NCBI GenBank assembly: GCA_910584795.1
Contig: CAJUBZ010000002.1
Location: forward strand, 62,001 to 126,000
Reading direction: 5' to 3'
DNA length: 64,000 nucleotides
From: an uncultured Eubacterium sp.
Lineage (GTDB): Bacteria > Bacillota > Clostridia > Lachnospirales > Lachnospiraceae
A program made the position numbers and the translations under genes. The notes under the pieces were generated by a model. It saw nothing but the letters and a program-made list of their open reading frames with translations. It was not told where the DNA came from and did no database searches. Each line of letters starts with the position of its first letter. Position 1 is the first letter of the stretch. This document shows positions 7,685 to 16,551 of the stretch, one piece after another.

Positions 7685-8236
7685 CCGTTTGTGAAGCAAC
7701 GTGTCTCCCTGTGTTCGGTTTTGTGGAAGAGGTGGGTAAGTTCTGCGGGTGTAGAATTATACAGGCTGTTTGGGGAGATTAGAGAGAGAGTTTGTAGGCA
7801 GGGAAATATGAGTTTTGGTGTGGAATTACAAGGTCGAAAATCAAGCAGGAGAAAGAGTCGGGGTTGCTAAAGCGCCCCGGCTCGGTTCACAGCGGACGGC
7901 AACGCCGACCGCAGGGGAGGTTTGAAGAATTTGATAGAAGTAAGAAGGTGTGGGTTGATTATGGATGAAAGCATATGGGGTATGGGGTTGGAATTGGCAA
8001 AGGTGTCTGAAATATACAGAAAAAAGAGAGGGGTTGCATGATTTATGGATTATAAGAAGTAAATAGAACGGTAACAAATAGGATTGAGGATAAGGTAAAA
8101 TGGTGTTATATTTAATAATTATATGTGGTAACAAGCTGGAGCTTGTCGAATGCGTTTAAAGTATAATGATGCGGATTGTAGTAAGATTATATCGGAAATA
8201 TTATTCTATGTATTGAAAGTAAGGGGGGGATTAATA
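7685..8236. other. Intergenic region with candidate oriT
   Basis: No convincing gene lies here. GC content rises sharply around 7855-7920 within AT-rich surroundings, where two strong hairpins occur. A mixed leader follows up to the GGGGGG-type site before 8237. Open frames on the minus strand lack binding sites and look random. Confidence 0.5.
7859..7912. other. Tandem GC-rich hairpins, oriT candidate
   Basis: CGGGG (7859-7863) pairs with CCCCG (7875-7879), with an inner GC/GC pair. Next, GCGGACGGC-AAC-GCCGACCGC (7892-7912) forms a stem of two four-base GC blocks split by one A-A mismatch. Relaxase recognition sites often carry such inverted repeats near mobilisation genes; here the mobilisation genes are now 4.5 kb away because of inserted cargo. 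The nick site is not identified, so this remains a hypothesis. Confidence 0.35.
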
Positions 8237-9265
8237 ATGAGAACAAAAAAATATACTATCCTGTTGTCAAGTTTTCTTGTGATGGGAAATATTATTGGTT
8301 TTGCTATTTTACAATTCCGTATGTATCATCTGATTGATATTTATGGAGATGGCAGTCAGTTCTTTAAAAATCTGAGAGAGTTTTTTATTGTAATAACAAG
8401 CGGTCTTTTTACAAGTTCTTGTGTTACTTTAATTATTTCCGTGCGAGAGTATCTTGATGAGAAAGAAATAGCTTTAAGAAATCTGCTTCGGTTGGTCAAT
8501 AGTATAAAAGAAAAATATAAAAAAATCCGTTTTTATCCCCTTGGTGTTCCAGAAAATATAATAATACCTTACTTAAAATCAAAGCACCGACATGAAATTG
8601 AAGAGCATGAGGAAATAATAAATTTCTGTAAAGAAAATAATGTGAAATTAGATGATACTTTCATGGAAAACTATCATAAAGCAAAGGAAAAAGAAAATAA
8701 ATTTCGTGAATGGATATGGAAGAATGAACCTAATTATATCAAAAAAATGTATTCGCCTGAAGAGAATAAAGAGAAATATCTTGATAAAAGATGCTCCGAA
8801 ATAGAAGAAGAATACTTACACAAAGTGAAGGAATTTATACAGTCGTTACAGGTTTTTAGTGATTATGATGTATATCAGGTGCAAGAAGCGTTTGATAAAT
8901 TGTGTTTCTTATATCATAAAGGAAACAAAAAAATATTACAAGGATGGTTGATTCCATATTTAGTAACGGACATTGAGTTTATTAAATATTATTTGAATTT
9001 GTTGTTAACAGAAGAAGATATATATATACATTCTTTATATGCTTTTGAAGCTATAAATAGTAATTTTCTTATAAATAGTAAGGACAGGAAAAAGGCATAT
9101 TTTGAGGTTTTATTTCAAATAGATTGTGGAAAAAGACTAATAGAAATTATGCTTGATTCTAAAAAGAAGAACGAAAAACAACCAGATATAAAGGATTATT
9201 TTATTCGTTTTTACCCAGATATGAGTTTTGGTGAAGATATTTTATTAGATGCTCTTGAAAAATAA
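8237..9265 (+). CDS. Unknown membrane-anchored cargo protein
   Basis: I do not recognise this 342-residue protein. Start 8237 follows a GGGGGG site; the earlier in-frame start at 8150 has none. Two membrane helices occupy about residues 8-30 and 52-72, followed by a long cytoplasmic, highly charged helical domain with a probable coiled coil at residues 75-100 and 130-200. No catalytic motif is visible. Base composition is more AT-rich than the flanking transfer genes, consistent with later acquisition. It is the first of three unknown genes inserted between the DUF6103-like and mobilisation genes, and could be a membrane effector of a defence-like module. Confidence 0.6.
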   Translation: MRTKKYTILLSSFLVMGNIIGFAILQFRMYHLIDIYGDGSQFFKNLREFFIVITSGLFTSSCVTLIISVREYLDEKEIALRNLLRLVNSIKEKYKKIRFYPLGVPENIIIPYLKSKHRHEIEEHEEIINFCKENNVKLDDTFMENYHKAKEKENKFREWIWKNEPNYIKKMYSPEENKEKYLDKRCSEIEEEYLHKVKEFIQSLQVFSDYDVYQVQEAFDKLCFLYHKGNKKILQGWLIPYLVTDIEFIKYYLNLLLTEEDIYIHSLYAFEAINSNFLINSKDRKKAYFEVLFQIDCGKRLIEIMLDSKKKNEKQPDIKDYFIRFYPDMSFGEDILLDALEK

Positions 9266-9338
9266 GATTGTAAGGTTTTTTCAGAATAAGGAAAAAGGTG
9301 ATATGGGAAGTGTTTATATAGGATAAACATTTTTAATA

Positions 9339-9591
9339 TTTGATTCTGCAGAAGAAATTTCCTCAAGTGTTACTCATGGACTTGACGAGTGGTAGGAGAT
9401 TGATGAATATGGAAAGAAAACGGAAAGGGCATATTATATTGAAATTGATGAGGAACAGAGATTTGTTTATTTTGCAATTGAAGGAAATTATTGATTTTCT
9501 TCAATTGACACATGAGTGGTATAAGCTGAAAAGTACGATTCAGTTTGAGTATCCAGATAACTTAAAAGATTATGAAATTTTCAAGTATTGA
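9339..9591 (+). pseudogene. Decayed gene remnant
   Basis: Between 9339 and about 9503 one frame reads FDSAEEISSSVTHGLDEW, stop, EIDEYGKKTERAYYIEIDEE and further coherent sequence up to FAIEGNY before another stop. A second frame then continues with THEWYKLKSTIQFEYPD to a stop at 9589-9591. Coherent protein-like sequence spread over two frames with internal stops points to a small broken gene. There is no ribosome binding site. The original function is not recognisable. The rest of the 9266-9654 gap shows nothing else. Confidence 0.55.
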
Positions 9592-9654
9592 AAATGAAAA
9601 AGTTGCATGATTGAGCGAAAACTCTATCTAATTTCAAATCATTGGAGGATTGAT

Positions 9655-10932
9655 ATGAAGAAAGAAGTAAAAAAATGTATAAAATATTATTTGGAAAATA
9701 TTAATTCTGACGAATATAAAGAATATAGGGCGAAAAGTGATGCTCAAGGAAGAGAAAATCATTATCAATATATTAAAGAGGAAAAACCGGAATGGAAAGA
9801 TAGAACTGATTATTATGATGATTCAGATATTACTAATACATATATATGTGATGTTTTATCAAATGAAGGAGTTACTAAGTTATTAAAAAAAATCTATTCG
9901 CTTTCAAGAAAAGAATATAGAGTGACTAATTACTATAAGAAGCCTTCAGTAATCAATAAATATGATTATATACATCTTCAATATTCTCATTCCGGGTATG
10001 GAAAATTTGCAGAGATTGAATTGTTAAAAGATAAGTATATAAAAAGTATTGATATTTCCTGGGTACAAATTAATAGTTATTTTGCTTTTTTTGAGTATAG
10101 ATTTACCTTCAAGTGTTGTTTAAATGATGAATTATATAATCAGTTTATTTGCGATAATATAGGAAGTCTTAATACGAAAGACTATTTAATATGGTATCAT
10201 ATAGGTAAAGATAAAACAATGAACTATTTAATGTTGGACCAAATGAAGGATGAATATTTTTCAATAATTTGTCAGCATTATATTACTAGTGTTTTGTATA
10301 GTGAACAAGGTAAAAAAAGTCAATTAATCAATATGATATGTATGACAAGAAAGAGTCCTATTAATATTGATGGGTTATATCTTGGGGATTTTGGAGTTTC
10401 ATATTATAATCGTGAGAAAAATTATGTCGTATTATCTGAATTTGAGGGAGTTAACTATTGCCTATACGCAGGAAATAATATAATTCCATATTTCAGTGTG
10501 TGTGGATATATTTCTGAGTATGGAAACGAATTTTATAATTGTTTCTTTGGCAATAGAGAATTAAAAATGTTTGAAAGAGAATTCTCAAAATTTTCAACAG
10601 GAAGAAAAAAGATTACGTATAATAAACAGTTAAAAAAATTACTTAACAAGATGCAAAGTATGTCAGAGATAGAGAATAAGGAGTTTAATAATTTTTACAG
10701 GGAATTTGAAAGTAAATGGGAATTCTATATGAGCAATGATAAGACTGATTTAAGGGAATATCATAAAAATGGTATAACAAAAATCAAAGATATTTATAAT
10801 GATAACTTTTCATATTTGAGATTATTATCTGAAATGAATTATACTAAAAGTAATTATATAAATTCTATTGTTGCTAGTGTGACTTCAATTATAGCTATTG
10901 TTATTTCTGTTATTGCACTTTTGTATAATTAG
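9655..10932 (+). CDS. Unknown cargo protein with C-terminal membrane anchor
   Basis: Not recognised. A 425-residue protein started at 9655 by TTGGAGG spaced nine bases away. It is rich in Tyr, Asn and Lys. The bulk is soluble, mixed alpha/beta with no obvious nucleotide-binding or catalytic motif. The last 22 residues (SIVASVTSIIAIVISVIALL) form one membrane helix with a very short tail, so the protein is probably tail-anchored with its body in the cytoplasm. Its stop is 43 bases from the next gene, suggesting an operon with the DUF3800-like gene. AT-rich codon use sets it apart from the transfer genes. Confidence 0.6.
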   Translation: MKKEVKKCIKYYLENINSDEYKEYRAKSDAQGRENHYQYIKEEKPEWKDRTDYYDDSDITNTYICDVLSNEGVTKLLKKIYSLSRKEYRVTNYYKKPSVINKYDYIHLQYSHSGYGKFAEIELLKDKYIKSIDISWVQINSYFAFFEYRFTFKCCLNDELYNQFICDNIGSLNTKDYLIWYHIGKDKTMNYLMLDQMKDEYFSIICQHYITSVLYSEQGKKSQLINMICMTRKSPINIDGLYLGDFGVSYYNREKNYVVLSEFEGVNYCLYAGNNIIPYFSVCGYISEYGNEFYNCFFGNRELKMFEREFSKFSTGRKKITYNKQLKKLLNKMQSMSEIENKEFNNFYREFESKWEFYMSNDKTDLREYHKNGITKIKDIYNDNFSYLRLLSEMNYTKSNYINSIVASVTSIIAIVISVIALLYN

Positions 10933-10975
10933 TTTATAGATGATAAATTCTTTATTTATAAGTAAAGGTAATATT

Positions 10976-12253
10976 ATGGAATCATATGTATTTTATTTTG
11001 ATGAATCATTTCATGATAGAAAGATTCGAATAAATGATAAGGGGAAATTTAATGTACTTCGTGAGGATGCTCTTGAAAATTACATTGGAGTATTTTGGGG
11101 ATGCCCACGTTCAGAGTTGAGTAGCAATCGAAAACTTATAGAACGCTTTGAAAACAAACAGAGAAAACATTATAAACTTCAGGATAAACAAGAGCTGAAA
11201 TCTACAGTTATATCAAAGAAAAATTTTATATATGGTGTTCATTCTTTCAATAAGGATACTTTAAAATTTTATCAGGACTTATTCAGAATGTTGGAAGTAA
11301 TAAACCCAGTGATTCAAGTGAATATGATTAGTAAGATGGAATTATATCTTCGGCAGGCTTTTAAAGGGATGAGATACTATATGCCAGAAGAGGTAAATGA
11401 AAAATCCTTTTATTATAGTTTGACTAAATTTATGATTACATATCATAACGAAGAACTTATTAGGACTTTGTTTGATGTGCATAATTATGAATCTATGTTA
11501 AAATTTAGAGATTTGCTTTTATACAATTTTGAATGCATATTAAAAGAAATTTCGGAAATAGAGAGGAAAAAAAGAGAAGTAGTTGCATTTAGGAAGATAG
11601 TGTTTGTATTGAAGAATTCTGTATTTGTAAAGCTTCCCGAAAAAGAATATGAGTTTTCATATTTTATAAATTTTGATGGATTATGTAAGCTGTTGGAAGA
11701 AAAAAATATTGCTGTGCCTTTAGTAGATATTATAATTGATAATGAAAGTAAAACTTTGGAGGCGGCACAGTCATATAAATTTCAAACTGTGAAATGTAGA
11801 GAATCACATGAAGTGGTGGAATTGAGACTGGCTGATTGGATTGCCACTTTTATAGGACGGATGATATATGGATTATATCATGATGAAGGAATGAAGGAAG
11901 ATAAAGTCTATGATATTCGTCATATTGGAGAAAATGATTTAGAGCGGAAACGTATACTTAGTGAAAAGTGGTTTGAACTCGAAGAAGAGCGTTTTAATTT
12001 GTATAAGTTAATATATGACGTTTTGATAATTGGACATACAGAATATTGGGCAGCAATGACGTTGAGTTATGGAGATCAATGTAATTCTTTTTATAGTTTG
12101 CTAAGATATTTTGGTGGACTTAAGGACTATGAAGAATATAAAAATATTGATACAAAAATACATTCAGAATACTATAATGCATCGTGTTGTTATGCATTAG
12201 AACGTTCTTATGAAAGGTTTATGATGAGTCCAAATGAGAGAGGAAAAAATTAG
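10976..12253 (+). CDS. DUF3800-like protein
   Basis: A 425-residue protein starting at 10976 (AAAGG upstream). The opening YVFYFDESFHD matches the DUF3800 signature, a strand followed by Asp-Glu-Ser that is thought to bind metal in an RNase H-like fold. Further expected pieces are VDIIIDNES in the middle and ELRLADWIATFIGRMIYG later, like the conserved LADxxAG helix of that family. The DESG glycine is replaced by Phe. DUF3800 proteins have no settled function; several occur near defence genes or RNA motifs. Here it ends a cargo operon that is closed by a terminator at 12303. Confidence 0.6.
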   Translation: MESYVFYFDESFHDRKIRINDKGKFNVLREDALENYIGVFWGCPRSELSSNRKLIERFENKQRKHYKLQDKQELKSTVISKKNFIYGVHSFNKDTLKFYQDLFRMLEVINPVIQVNMISKMELYLRQAFKGMRYYMPEEVNEKSFYYSLTKFMITYHNEELIRTLFDVHNYESMLKFRDLLLYNFECILKEISEIERKKREVVAFRKIVFVLKNSVFVKLPEKEYEFSYFINFDGLCKLLEEKNIAVPLVDIIIDNESKTLEAAQSYKFQTVKCRESHEVVELRLADWIATFIGRMIYGLYHDEGMKEDKVYDIRHIGENDLERKRILSEKWFELEEERFNLYKLIYDVLIIGHTEYWAAMTLSYGDQCNSFYSLLRYFGGLKDYEEYKNIDTKIHSEYYNASCCYALERSYERFMMSPNERGKN

Positions 12254-12302
12254 TTTTATAAAATAAATTTTGTGTAAAGATTTAATACATAACATAATGC
12301 TG

Positions 12303-12339
12303 AAAAAGCGGTAAAACAATTACAGTTTTATCGCTTTTT
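12303..12339 (+). terminator. Terminator of the cargo block
   Basis: AAAAAGCGGTAAAAC at 12303-12317 pairs with GTTTTATCGCTTTTT at 12325-12339 (one G-U pair), seven-base loop, ending in a T-run. It isolates the cargo from the mobilisation genes. The A-rich left arm would let it work in both directions. Confidence 0.75.
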
Positions 12340-12374
12340 CTTTGCCTGAAATCAATGAAAGGAGTGAATCAGAT

Positions 12375-12794
12375 ATGTCCGAAAGTAACAAAAGAAAAGA
12401 GCCAAAGCGTAAGTTTGCCCTATGGGTGAAAGAGTCCTCGCTTGATTTAGTGAGAAAATTGTACAAAGATGATAACTGCTCTTCACAAAGTGAATTTATT
12501 GAAAAGGCAATCTTATTTTATGCAGGCTATCTTTCAGCAGAAAAAAATAAATCATATCTGCCAAATGTGGTAACCTCTACACTAAAAAGCATCGTTGCAG
12601 AGAGCGATAACCGTCAGAACCGAATGCTGTTCAAACTTTCTGTAGAGATGGCGATGATGATGAACGTAATTGCTGCAATACAGGACATTGACAAGTTGTC
12701 TCTTGAACGGCTCCGTGGTGAGTGTGTAAAAGAAGTAAAACGGACAAATGGTTCCTTTTCCTTTGATGATGCAGTGGACTGGCAGAGAGGATAA
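12375..12794 (+). CDS. Ribbon-helix-helix mobilisation accessory protein (MobC-like)
   Basis: A 139-residue basic protein. Start 12375 uses the AAAGGAG site at 12357-12363; the frame could be read from a TTG at 12342 but that lacks a site. After a lysine-rich start (KRKEPKRKFALWVKES) come a strand and two helices with SQSEFIEKAILFYAGYL, the ribbon-helix-helix DNA-binding pattern of relaxosome accessory proteins. It lies four bases upstream of the relaxase gene, so the two are co-expressed. It would bind oriT and help the relaxase load; the C-terminal half is a helical domain of unknown role. Confidence 0.75.
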   Translation: MSESNKRKEPKRKFALWVKESSLDLVRKLYKDDNCSSQSEFIEKAILFYAGYLSAEKNKSYLPNVVTSTLKSIVAESDNRQNRMLFKLSVEMAMMMNVIAAIQDIDKLSLERLRGECVKEVKRTNGSFSFDDAVDWQRG

Positions 12795-12797
12795 TGA

Positions 12798-15095
12798 ATG
12801 GCAAAACTTGTTACCAAATTTAAATATCTGAATTCAAATCGTGATAACAATATCGGTGGATATGCAAAGTATATTGCTACTCGTGAAGGTGTGGAGAGAA
12901 TCGATGATACGAAAAAAATATCTCCGGCAACAAAGAAACAACAGCAGTTCATAGAGAAAATTGTCAAGGACTTTCCAGATTCTAAAGAAATGTTGGAATA
13001 CGAAGATTATCGAAAAGAGCAGAACATTGGAAATGCTTCGGAATTCATTAGCCGTGCTTTAGAGGATAATGCCTATGAAGTAATGAACACAAAAACCTAT
13101 GCCGATTACATTGCCACCCGTCCAAGAGCAGAGCGGTTTGGAACACATGGTTTGTTTACGGATGATGGTGTGCAGGTAAAATTAAATAAAGTATCAGAGG
13201 AACTCAATCTCCATGAAGGAAATATATGGACGGTTATTATTTCATTGCGGAGAGAGGATGCAGAACGGCTTGGCTATAACAATGGAAAACGGTGGAGAGA
13301 TATGTTAAGGACACAGACAGAAGCACTTGCGACTAACTTGAAAATTCCGATGGAACGCTTAAGATGGTTTGCGGCATTTCATAATGAGAGTCATCATCCT
13401 CATGTACATTTAATGGCATACTCAGCAACTACCAATGAAGGGTATCTTACCAAGCAGGGAGTACAGAATCTTCGTTCATCCTTTGCAAAAGATATATTTG
13501 CCCAGGACCTTTTATGTGTTTATGAGAAACAGACAGAACATCGAAATGAACTTCGAAGCCAAAGCAGAGAATTGATAGCTGAGATCATTTCCAAAATAAA
13601 TCTAAATGATTATGATAATCCAAAGATGGAAGAGATGTTAGTAAAGTTAGCAGACAGGCTGTCCAAAACTAAGGGGAAGAAAGTGTATGGTTATCTGAAA
13701 GCGGATGTGAAAAATATGATTGACGCTATCGTAGAAGAATTGGAAAGGGATGAGAGAATAGCGAAACTTTATGAACTTTGGTATGAGCAAAGAGAGGAAG
13801 TGTTGAGAACCTATACAGAGGAGATACCTAAAAGAGTTCCGTTATCACAGAATAAAGAATTTAAATCCATAAAAAATGCGGTCATCAAAGAGGCAATGAA
13901 GATTGTTACAGAGAAAGATTATATAGAAGAAATGGAAGGAGATGGTATTGAAGAAAAATTAGAGGAAGAGATGGGAACTATTTATGAAAATATTGAACTG
14001 ATAGAGGCAGATATACCAAATATATCAAGAAAAGATGTTAGTGGGAAGAGAAAGAAGGAAAAGACATGGTGGACAGATGCATATAAGATGGCAAGAAAGT
14101 TTCTCTATGGAACAAAGGAGAAACTACCGGATTTTACAAAAGCGTTACCTCTTATGATAACAGAGACAGAGCAAGGAAATGGGTTTGCCATGCATGATCT
14201 TGGAAAGATGTTTATGTCTGGGCTAGGATGTGAGAAATCAGAGGAACAGGCAAAAGAATGGTTTGAAAAAGCCTATCATGCATTTATCAAAGAAGAATCA
14301 AGAGTAGAAAAGCCCGGTTATTTAAGATACCGTATTGGAAAGTTATATTCTTTTGGATATGGTGTTGAGCAGAATTATATGAAAGCTGCAGAGTGGTATG
14401 AAAAAGCGGTAGCAGAGAACAATCCTTTTGCTGCGTATGCATTGGGAAGTTTGTATCTGAGAGGACAGGGAGTAGAGAAGAACGAAGAAAAGGCATTCGA
14501 ATTGTTTATGATGGCTGCAATGGATGAAAAGAAACCAAATGCATATGCACAATATGAGTTAGGCAAAATGTGCAAAGAAGGGACTGGAACACCAGTTGAT
14601 ATGGAAGTATCAGAGAAATGGTATCGAAAAGCCTATAACGGTTTTCTTTCTATAGAACAGAATATGGCTGATGATAAGTTATATTATCGTTTGGGGAAGA
14701 TGAATTATACCGGAACAGGTACGGAAAGAGATTTCGAAAAGGCTTTGATATATTTTGAAAAAGCATTGGAACTAGGAAATGTGGATGCCATGTATGGTCT
14801 TGGAAAACTGTATCTCAATAAAGACTTTCAAAAGCGTGATATAAATAAAGCGGTCTATTATCTCACAGAAGCTGCAAATCAGGGAAATTTGTATGCAGAA
14901 CGACTTCTTGAAATCATCAGAAACAATTATAATCGATACATTGCAGGAGGAACACTGAGCCTTTTTCAGTCGATTGGAAGAATGATTAGGAATCGGATTG
15001 AAGATGAGAATCGGGAAGGAAAAGGAAACATTGACCGCAGGTTAAAAAGAAAAATTGATGAGAAAAAACAGGCACATGGACTGCATCAGGAATAG
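12798..15095 (+). CDS. MobP3-type relaxase with Sel1-like repeats
   Basis: A 765-residue relaxase. The N-terminal nickase domain has the three-histidine metal site in FHNESHHPHVHLM (His195, His200, His202, His204 region) that defines the MobP class; NGKRWRDMLRTQ and Tyr-containing segments upstream are typical of the MobP3 branch of Clostridia ICEs. A charged helical linker covers about residues 260-430. From about 450 to 730 there are five or more Sel1-like repeats (A-x2-WYEKA, YALGSLYLRGQGVEKN), giving a solenoid for protein binding. It nicks and carries the transfer strand at oriT. The catalytic Tyr cannot be named with certainty. Confidence 0.88.
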   Translation: MAKLVTKFKYLNSNRDNNIGGYAKYIATREGVERIDDTKKISPATKKQQQFIEKIVKDFPDSKEMLEYEDYRKEQNIGNASEFISRALEDNAYEVMNTKTYADYIATRPRAERFGTHGLFTDDGVQVKLNKVSEELNLHEGNIWTVIISLRREDAERLGYNNGKRWRDMLRTQTEALATNLKIPMERLRWFAAFHNESHHPHVHLMAYSATTNEGYLTKQGVQNLRSSFAKDIFAQDLLCVYEKQTEHRNELRSQSRELIAEIISKINLNDYDNPKMEEMLVKLADRLSKTKGKKVYGYLKADVKNMIDAIVEELERDERIAKLYELWYEQREEVLRTYTEEIPKRVPLSQNKEFKSIKNAVIKEAMKIVTEKDYIEEMEGDGIEEKLEEEMGTIYENIELIEADIPNISRKDVSGKRKKEKTWWTDAYKMARKFLYGTKEKLPDFTKALPLMITETEQGNGFAMHDLGKMFMSGLGCEKSEEQAKEWFEKAYHAFIKEESRVEKPGYLRYRIGKLYSFGYGVEQNYMKAAEWYEKAVAENNPFAAYALGSLYLRGQGVEKNEEKAFELFMMAAMDEKKPNAYAQYELGKMCKEGTGTPVDMEVSEKWYRKAYNGFLSIEQNMADDKLYYRLGKMNYTGTGTERDFEKALIYFEKALELGNVDAMYGLGKLYLNKDFQKRDINKAVYYLTEAANQGNLYAERLLEIIRNNYNRYIAGGTLSLFQSIGRMIRNRIEDENREGKGNIDRRLKRKIDEKKQAHGLHQE

Positions 15096-15138
15096 CAATT
15101 GTAACTATGAAATTTATCAATATAGAAACAGGAGGACT

Positions 15139-16551
15139 ATGTCTAAATATATTTATTTTACAGAGGAACAGAAAGAGCGGGCAAGGCGGACAGACCTTGC
15201 TTCTTTTTTGCAAAGCAATGGCGAATCATTGAAACGCTCCGGTTCAGAGTATGAATGGAAAAGCAAAAGTGGAAAGGTCACAGTCAGGGGAAATATATGG
15301 TTTCATCAGTATGAAAGAGAAGGAGGAGATGCCATTGATTTTGTAAGAAGATTTTATAATCTTGATTTTGCCGAAGCGGTAAATCTTCTTCTGTCAGAAC
15401 AGGGAATTACCGTGGTACCGCAGGAAAAAACAACAAAAGAAAAAAAGGAATTTTGTCTTCCAAAAGTAAATCAGGATATGAGAAGAGTATATGCGTATCT
15501 GTTAAAAGGACGATTTATAGATCATGACGTTATTAACTTTTTTACAAAAGAAAAACTAATATATGAAGATGCAGAGTATCACAATGCGGTGTTTGTCGGT
15601 ATGGATGAAGATGGTGTTCCAAGGCATGCACATAAACGTGGAACGTATAGCAAGAGTGTATATAAGGGAAATGTGGAAGGAAGCAATCCCGATTACAGTT
15701 TTCATTATATTGGAAAAGGAAATAAGCTGTATGTCTTTGAGGCACCGATAGATATGTTGTCTTATATTTCTCTTCATAAAGAGAACTGGCAGGAGCATAG
15801 TTATGTGGCGCTTTGTTCTGTTGCACCTCAGTCAGTCATTCATATTTTAAAGAATAATCCACAGATTGAGAGTGTATACATTTGTCTGGATCATGACAAG
15901 GCAGGGATAGAGGGTAATTATAGAATAGAAGAGGAAGTAAAAAAGTTAGGAGATTATACAGTTGAAAAAGATTCACCAGCGTATAAAGACTGGAATGAGA
16001 GTCTAAAAAATAGAAATGGAATTGAACCGATTCCTGCTACAGAGCATCCGGGACTTATACGCATGAAAGTGTTATGTAGAGAACTTGTATCGGAATGCAA
16101 AAGTGAAAAAATAAAGTATCCACTGGGAGTATTACAAAGGTACAATGAAAAACTGAAAAGATATCAGCCGGAGCAAAGAAGTGCTGTAATGGAGCAGTCC
16201 TTGAAAATGTCAAGGGTTGCTTTTTTATTGGCAAAAAAACAGCTTGCAGCAATGGAAAAAAGCCAGACGGATGAACAGCTGGCAAAAGCCTTATTTATGC
16301 TTTATCCCCCACATCGTGACAACTGTGGCTACAAAACACGGATTGCTGATATAGGAGAAAGAGTAGAGGAAATTGTAAAAGTATACAGGAAGAATGAAAT
16401 CCTTACGGAATCACAACAGATGGAAAACGTAAAGACTATGCTGTCTCTGTCGGTAGATTGTTTAAGGTTGTATATGTTTGAAGAGCAAAGTAAGTTGAAA
16501 CAGGAAGAAGGTGAAAACGTATGTCAGATATTACAACATTCATTGTTATAG
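15139..16551 (+). CDS. Toprim primase-like protein (DUF3991 plus toprim)
   Basis: A 470-residue protein; start 15139 follows CAGGAGG, and an earlier start inside the relaxase gene is rejected. Residues 1-95 match the DUF3991 zinc-finger-like region of mobile-element primases (GDAIDFVRRFYNLDFAEAVNLL). Residues about 185-275 form a toprim domain: KLYVFEAPIDMLSYISL has the catalytic Glu, and YICLDHDKAGIEG holds the DxD-type metal motif. The C-terminal part is helical. It may prime the complementary strand after transfer. The last 31 bases overlap the VirD4 gene, indicating coupling. Confidence 0.82.
   Translation: MSKYIYFTEEQKERARRTDLASFLQSNGESLKRSGSEYEWKSKSGKVTVRGNIWFHQYEREGGDAIDFVRRFYNLDFAEAVNLLLSEQGITVVPQEKTTKEKKEFCLPKVNQDMRRVYAYLLKGRFIDHDVINFFTKEKLIYEDAEYHNAVFVGMDEDGVPRHAHKRGTYSKSVYKGNVEGSNPDYSFHYIGKGNKLYVFEAPIDMLSYISLHKENWQEHSYVALCSVAPQSVIHILKNNPQIESVYICLDHDKAGIEGNYRIEEEVKKLGDYTVEKDSPAYKDWNESLKNRNGIEPIPATEHPGLIRMKVLCRELVSECKSEKIKYPLGVLQRYNEKLKRYQPEQRSAVMEQSLKMSRVAFLLAKKQLAAMEKSQTDEQLAKALFMLYPPHRDNCGYKTRIADIGERVEEIVKVYRKNEILTESQQMENVKTMLSLSVDCLRLYMFEEQSKLKQEEGENVCQILQHSLL

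Noticed and set aside
7841..8134. 97-residue frame on the minus strand in the oriT region
   Set aside because: No ribosome binding site, odd composition rich in His, Pro and Tyr, and it runs through the GC-rich hairpins; a chance frame.
9340..9591. Intact 83-residue protein
   Set aside because: The open frame begins in sequence that reads better in another frame and has no binding site; reported as a pseudogene instead.
14287..14575. Several minus-strand frames inside the relaxase gene
   Set aside because: They are mirrors of the Sel1-like repeats and have no start signal.
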